Below are positions 61,592-64,000 of a stretch of 64,000 nucleotides of DNA, piece after piece. Below the pieces are notes generated by a model, which searched no databases, was not told the origin of the DNA, and saw nothing but the letters and a program-made list of their open reading frames with translations. Numbering within the stretch: position 1 is the first letter of the stretch; every line of letters starts with the position of its first letter. The stretch is from Stropharia rugosoannulata (lineage: Eukaryota; Basidiomycota; Agaricomycetes; Agaricales; Strophariaceae), in the NCBI GenBank assembly GCA_028532985.1, contig JANCIK010000008.1:2852001-2916000 (forward strand), read 5' to 3'. Made by a program: the position numbers and the translations under genes.

Positions 61592-63597
61592 ATGGTAGTC
61601 GAACTACACGCGATCAGCACCGAGATGGACGCCGCAGAAACACACCCAGGCCAGAGCGAAACAGTGTCAACCCAGAAGTCGCGTGCGAAATCGCTTAAAG
61701 ACAATAGCACAATGCCCATTCACGACCTGAAGACCAACACCGTATCGTCGAGTTCGAACGCGACTGTGCCGGGGGACATTAGAGTGACGCTCCAGCAGAA
61801 GAGGCTTGGGTACCTCCAATTCGTCACTCTACTGTCGCCGCTGTTGCTCGCGGGGTGGAACGACGGAACGACGGGACCATTGTTACCGCGCTTACAAGAA
61901 GTGTACCATGTCAGTCTCTTCCCTTATGATGAGTGTTAGTAAGATGCTTATTGTAGTTTTGAAGGTCAATTTCACGATCGTGTCGCTTATATTCGTGTTC
62001 GCGTGCCTTGTGAGTGGAATGTCGGTAGGAACGTATTTGACGCTCATCACTGTTCAGGGATTTATAGGAGGGGCGGTCGCGAACATGTATCTGACTCCGT
62101 ATTTGGGCTTTGGCAAGGTCAGGCCTTTCCATGTGCACATATAGACCCTTTTCTCCGGCATCGCTGATAAGATGTATAGATAATTTTTTTAGGGTCCCTA
62201 TGTCAAGTCGTCGCGTACAGCATCCAGTCCGCTGCCCCGCCCTTCCCGGTCTTCGTCATGGGGTACACAATCAACGGTGCCGGCATAGCATTGCAGGTAA
62301 AGCACACGTATACTGTCAATTTAAACAAGATTTAATAGATTTTTGGCATGTAAAAAAATGCACAGGATGCACAGGCAAACGGGTTTGTTGCCACTCTATC
62401 GAGCCATACTGAGACGAAGATGGGTATCCTACATGCGTTTTATGCGGTGGGTGCTTTTGCGGCTCCACTTGCGGCGACGCATTTCTCGCGTGTACACCAC
62501 TGGAGCTTCCACTACCTTCTGTCACTTGGGCTCGCGGTTGTCAATATGGTCCTGCTCATGGCGGTGTTTAGACTGAGAGACCAAGATGGTACTAAGCCCT
62601 GCTTCTTTACTGTTTGCGTTATTTTTCTGTAGTGCGCGGCTAACCTGTTGACACAGAGTGCCTTAGGCTCGCCGGAGAAATCATTCCGGATAGAGTGGCA
62701 GGCAAGGAGGGCTCGTTCAAGGAAGTTATGAAGTGCAGCACTGTGCATTTGCTTGCCTTCTTTCTTTTGATTTACGTGGGAGTAGAGGTTACTAGCGGGG
62801 GTAGACTCTTCCTTGATTACTGTCAACCTCGCACAGGTCTGACATGTATTTACTCCTCACTAGGTTGGATCGTCACTTTTATCATAGACGTGCGCAAGGG
62901 TGGAGCTTCCTCAGGTTACATCTCTTCTGGATTCTTTGGTAGTGAGTGGTATGCAAGAGGTTTTTATGGTCTGCGAGATGAGAAACTGTGCTCTACTAGG
63001 TCTCTGCGTCGGTCGGGTTGCCCTGTTGTGGGTGAACAAGAAGGTACGCCATGGTTGGCGTATCCACAGCCAACATCTCTCAGATGCACCACGACATCAC
63101 AGGTCGGGGAGCGTCTCGTCGTGTTCATATACTCTACCATTGTCATTGCGTGAGTACTGAGTCATATTGTCTAAGTAAGCCTTTAATTAATTATGACCTT
63201 CTTCCAGGCTTGAGCTGACTATCTGGTTCGTCCCATCGCTGGTGGAAAATGGTGTCGCGGTGTCCATAATTGGCTTTCTCCTGGGACCATTATATCCCAT
63301 CGTGATGAACCAGACGGGCAAGATTGTGCCCCGGCACATACTCACCAGTTCGTTTGGCTGGATCGCAGGCATTGGGCAGGCGGGGAGCGCCGTCCTGCCG
63401 TTCATGACCGGCGCCATTGCACAGAGCCATGGGATTAAAGCTCTGCAGCCTATGTGCGTAGTGTATATCTTTTCTTTCTTTCTTGAAATGTCCTATTTCC
63501 ATGGCTGACTTGATTAATTTTGCACAATCGCAGATTAATTTCAATGATAGTATTTATGATGTGCTTGTGGGCGCTGATCCCCCGCATCCCACGCTGA
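61592..63597 (+). CDS. MFS transporter, fungal twelve-helix family (copy 3)
   Basis: Starts MVVELHAISTEMDAAETHPG. It carries the same motif series as copy 2: LAGWNDGTTGPLLPRLQEVY, FTIVSLIFVFACL, GGAVANMYLTPYLGFGK, FPVFVMGYTINGAGIALQDA, MGILHAFYAVGAFAAPLAAT, GVEVTSG/GWIVTFIIDVRK, SIIGFLLGPLYPIVMNQTG, SFGWIAGIGQAGSAVLPF, ending CLWALIPRIPR. The fifth exon must begin at 62176 (IIFLGSLCQVVAYS): the later AG 9 nt downstream would shift the frame. With that choice all exons are in frame and the gene looks functional. The last two exons have a second version downstream at 63803. Confidence 0.84.
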
Positions 63598-63802
63598 AAT
63601 GATCAAACTAGCCTAAAGGCGAATGTACCATTCGATCCCTGTGAGTGTTTCTAGTAGAAACCTCGCGCAGTACATGTAGCAGACACACTAGCGTCAGCCA
63701 GCCGCGTCACTATTGAATTGAGTCAACGAGTCATGCAACGCTCGTACATACTTATGAAAGTCATCCTGTCTAAGTAGTGTTTTGAGCATGACTTTTTTCC
63801 AG

Positions 63803-64000
63803 GTTTGAGTTGACCATCTGGTTTGTCCCATCGCTGATCCAAAATGCTGTTGCGGTATCTATAATTGGTGTGCTCCTGGGACCAATGTACCCCATTGTGA
63901 TGAACCAGGCAAGTAAGACTGTGCCCCGCCACATTCTCACAAGCTCGTTTGGCTGGATCGCGGGAATTGGGCAGGCAGGGAGTGCATTGCTGCCGTTCAT
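63803..64000 (+). pseudogene. Duplicated 3' exon of the MFS family, running off the window
   Basis: Open reading frame from a splice acceptor at 63801-63802: FELTIWFVPSLIQNAVAVSI, IGVLLGPMYPIVMNQASKTV, SSFGWIAGIGQAGSALLPF. It matches the penultimate exon of copies 2 and 3 with conservative changes and no stop. The preceding 205 nt after the copy 3 stop hold no upstream MFS exons. Similarity begins inside the preceding intron (a shared TGTCTAAGTA near 63768), so the duplication is at DNA level. It is either a truncated copy or an alternative terminal exon of copy 3: the acceptor phase is the same, so copy 3 could splice to it. The rest lies beyond 64000. Confidence 0.75.

Noticed and set aside
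62160..62300. Apparent frameshift in MFS copy 3 after GFGK.
   Set aside because: Using the AG at 62174-62175 as the acceptor gives IIFLGSLCQVVAYS and keeps the frame; the later AG was the wrong choice.
1..64000. Transposons, integrated viral genes, CRISPR arrays or toxin operons.
   Set aside because: No transposase, reverse transcriptase, capsid or polymerase motif, no terminal repeats and no regular spaced repeats were seen on either strand.

Overview
The window reads as nuclear DNA of a filamentous basidiomycete, most likely an Agaricomycete. Genes are split by many short GT-AG introns (mostly 45-70 nt), are packed on both strands, and encode fungal families: Tup1 co-repressors, GH27 alpha-galactosidases, an F-box protein, fungal MFS transporters and a P-loop GTPase family. 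No tRNA, rRNA, CRISPR array, recognisable transposon or prokaryotic gene was found. Exon joins were done by hand, so exon ends are predictions checked only by reading frame and by comparison between paralogues inside the window. Layout: 0.5-2.9 kb Tup1 paralogue A (+); 3.4-6.0 kb alpha-galactosidase (-); 7.0-8.2 kb Sos7-like kinetochore coiled-coil protein (+); 9.1-11.6 kb second alpha-galactosidase (+); 12.7-15.6 kb nuclear winged-helix/coiled-coil protein (+); 15.6-18.7 kb unresolved; 18.7-19.7 kb Med25-ACID/SPOC-like protein (+); 20.1-20.9 kb cytochrome b561 (-); 21.5-24.6 kb kinesin (-); 25.3-26.0 kb small four-helix membrane protein (+); 26.6-28.5 kb MFS transporter (-); 29.6-30.3 kb unknown protein (-); 32.6-34.7 kb enolase-superfamily sugar-acid dehydratase (+); 35.1-37.0 kb GTPase (-); a gene-poor stretch of about 5 kb; 42.8-46.0 kb Tup1 paralogue B (+); 47.2-48.6 kb F-box protein (-); 48.9-53.0 kb two tandem GTPases (+); 53.9-57.9 kb bHLH transcription factor (+); 58.9-63.6 kb two tandem MFS transporters (+); 63.8 kb onward a duplicated 3' end of the same MFS family, running out of the window. 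The dominant theme is local gene duplication. Four families occur two to four times: Tup1 (2), GH27 (2), GTPase (3), MFS (3 plus a 3' fragment). The left-hand order MFS(-) then GTPase(-) is the reverse complement of the right-hand order GTPase(+) then MFS(+), which suggests an inverted segmental duplication whose axis lies near Tup1 B. Functionally the genes fall into gene regulation (Tup1 x2, bHLH, ACID-like), chromosome segregation and cytoskeleton (Sos7-like, kinesin), carbohydrate use (two alpha-galactosidases, L-fuconate dehydratase-like enzyme) and membrane transport (MFS set, cytochrome b561). I see no single operon-like or defence-like system. The most unusual features are the microexon-rich alpha-galactosidase genes, the phase-compatible duplicated terminal exons of the MFS cluster, and the divergent Tup1 pair.
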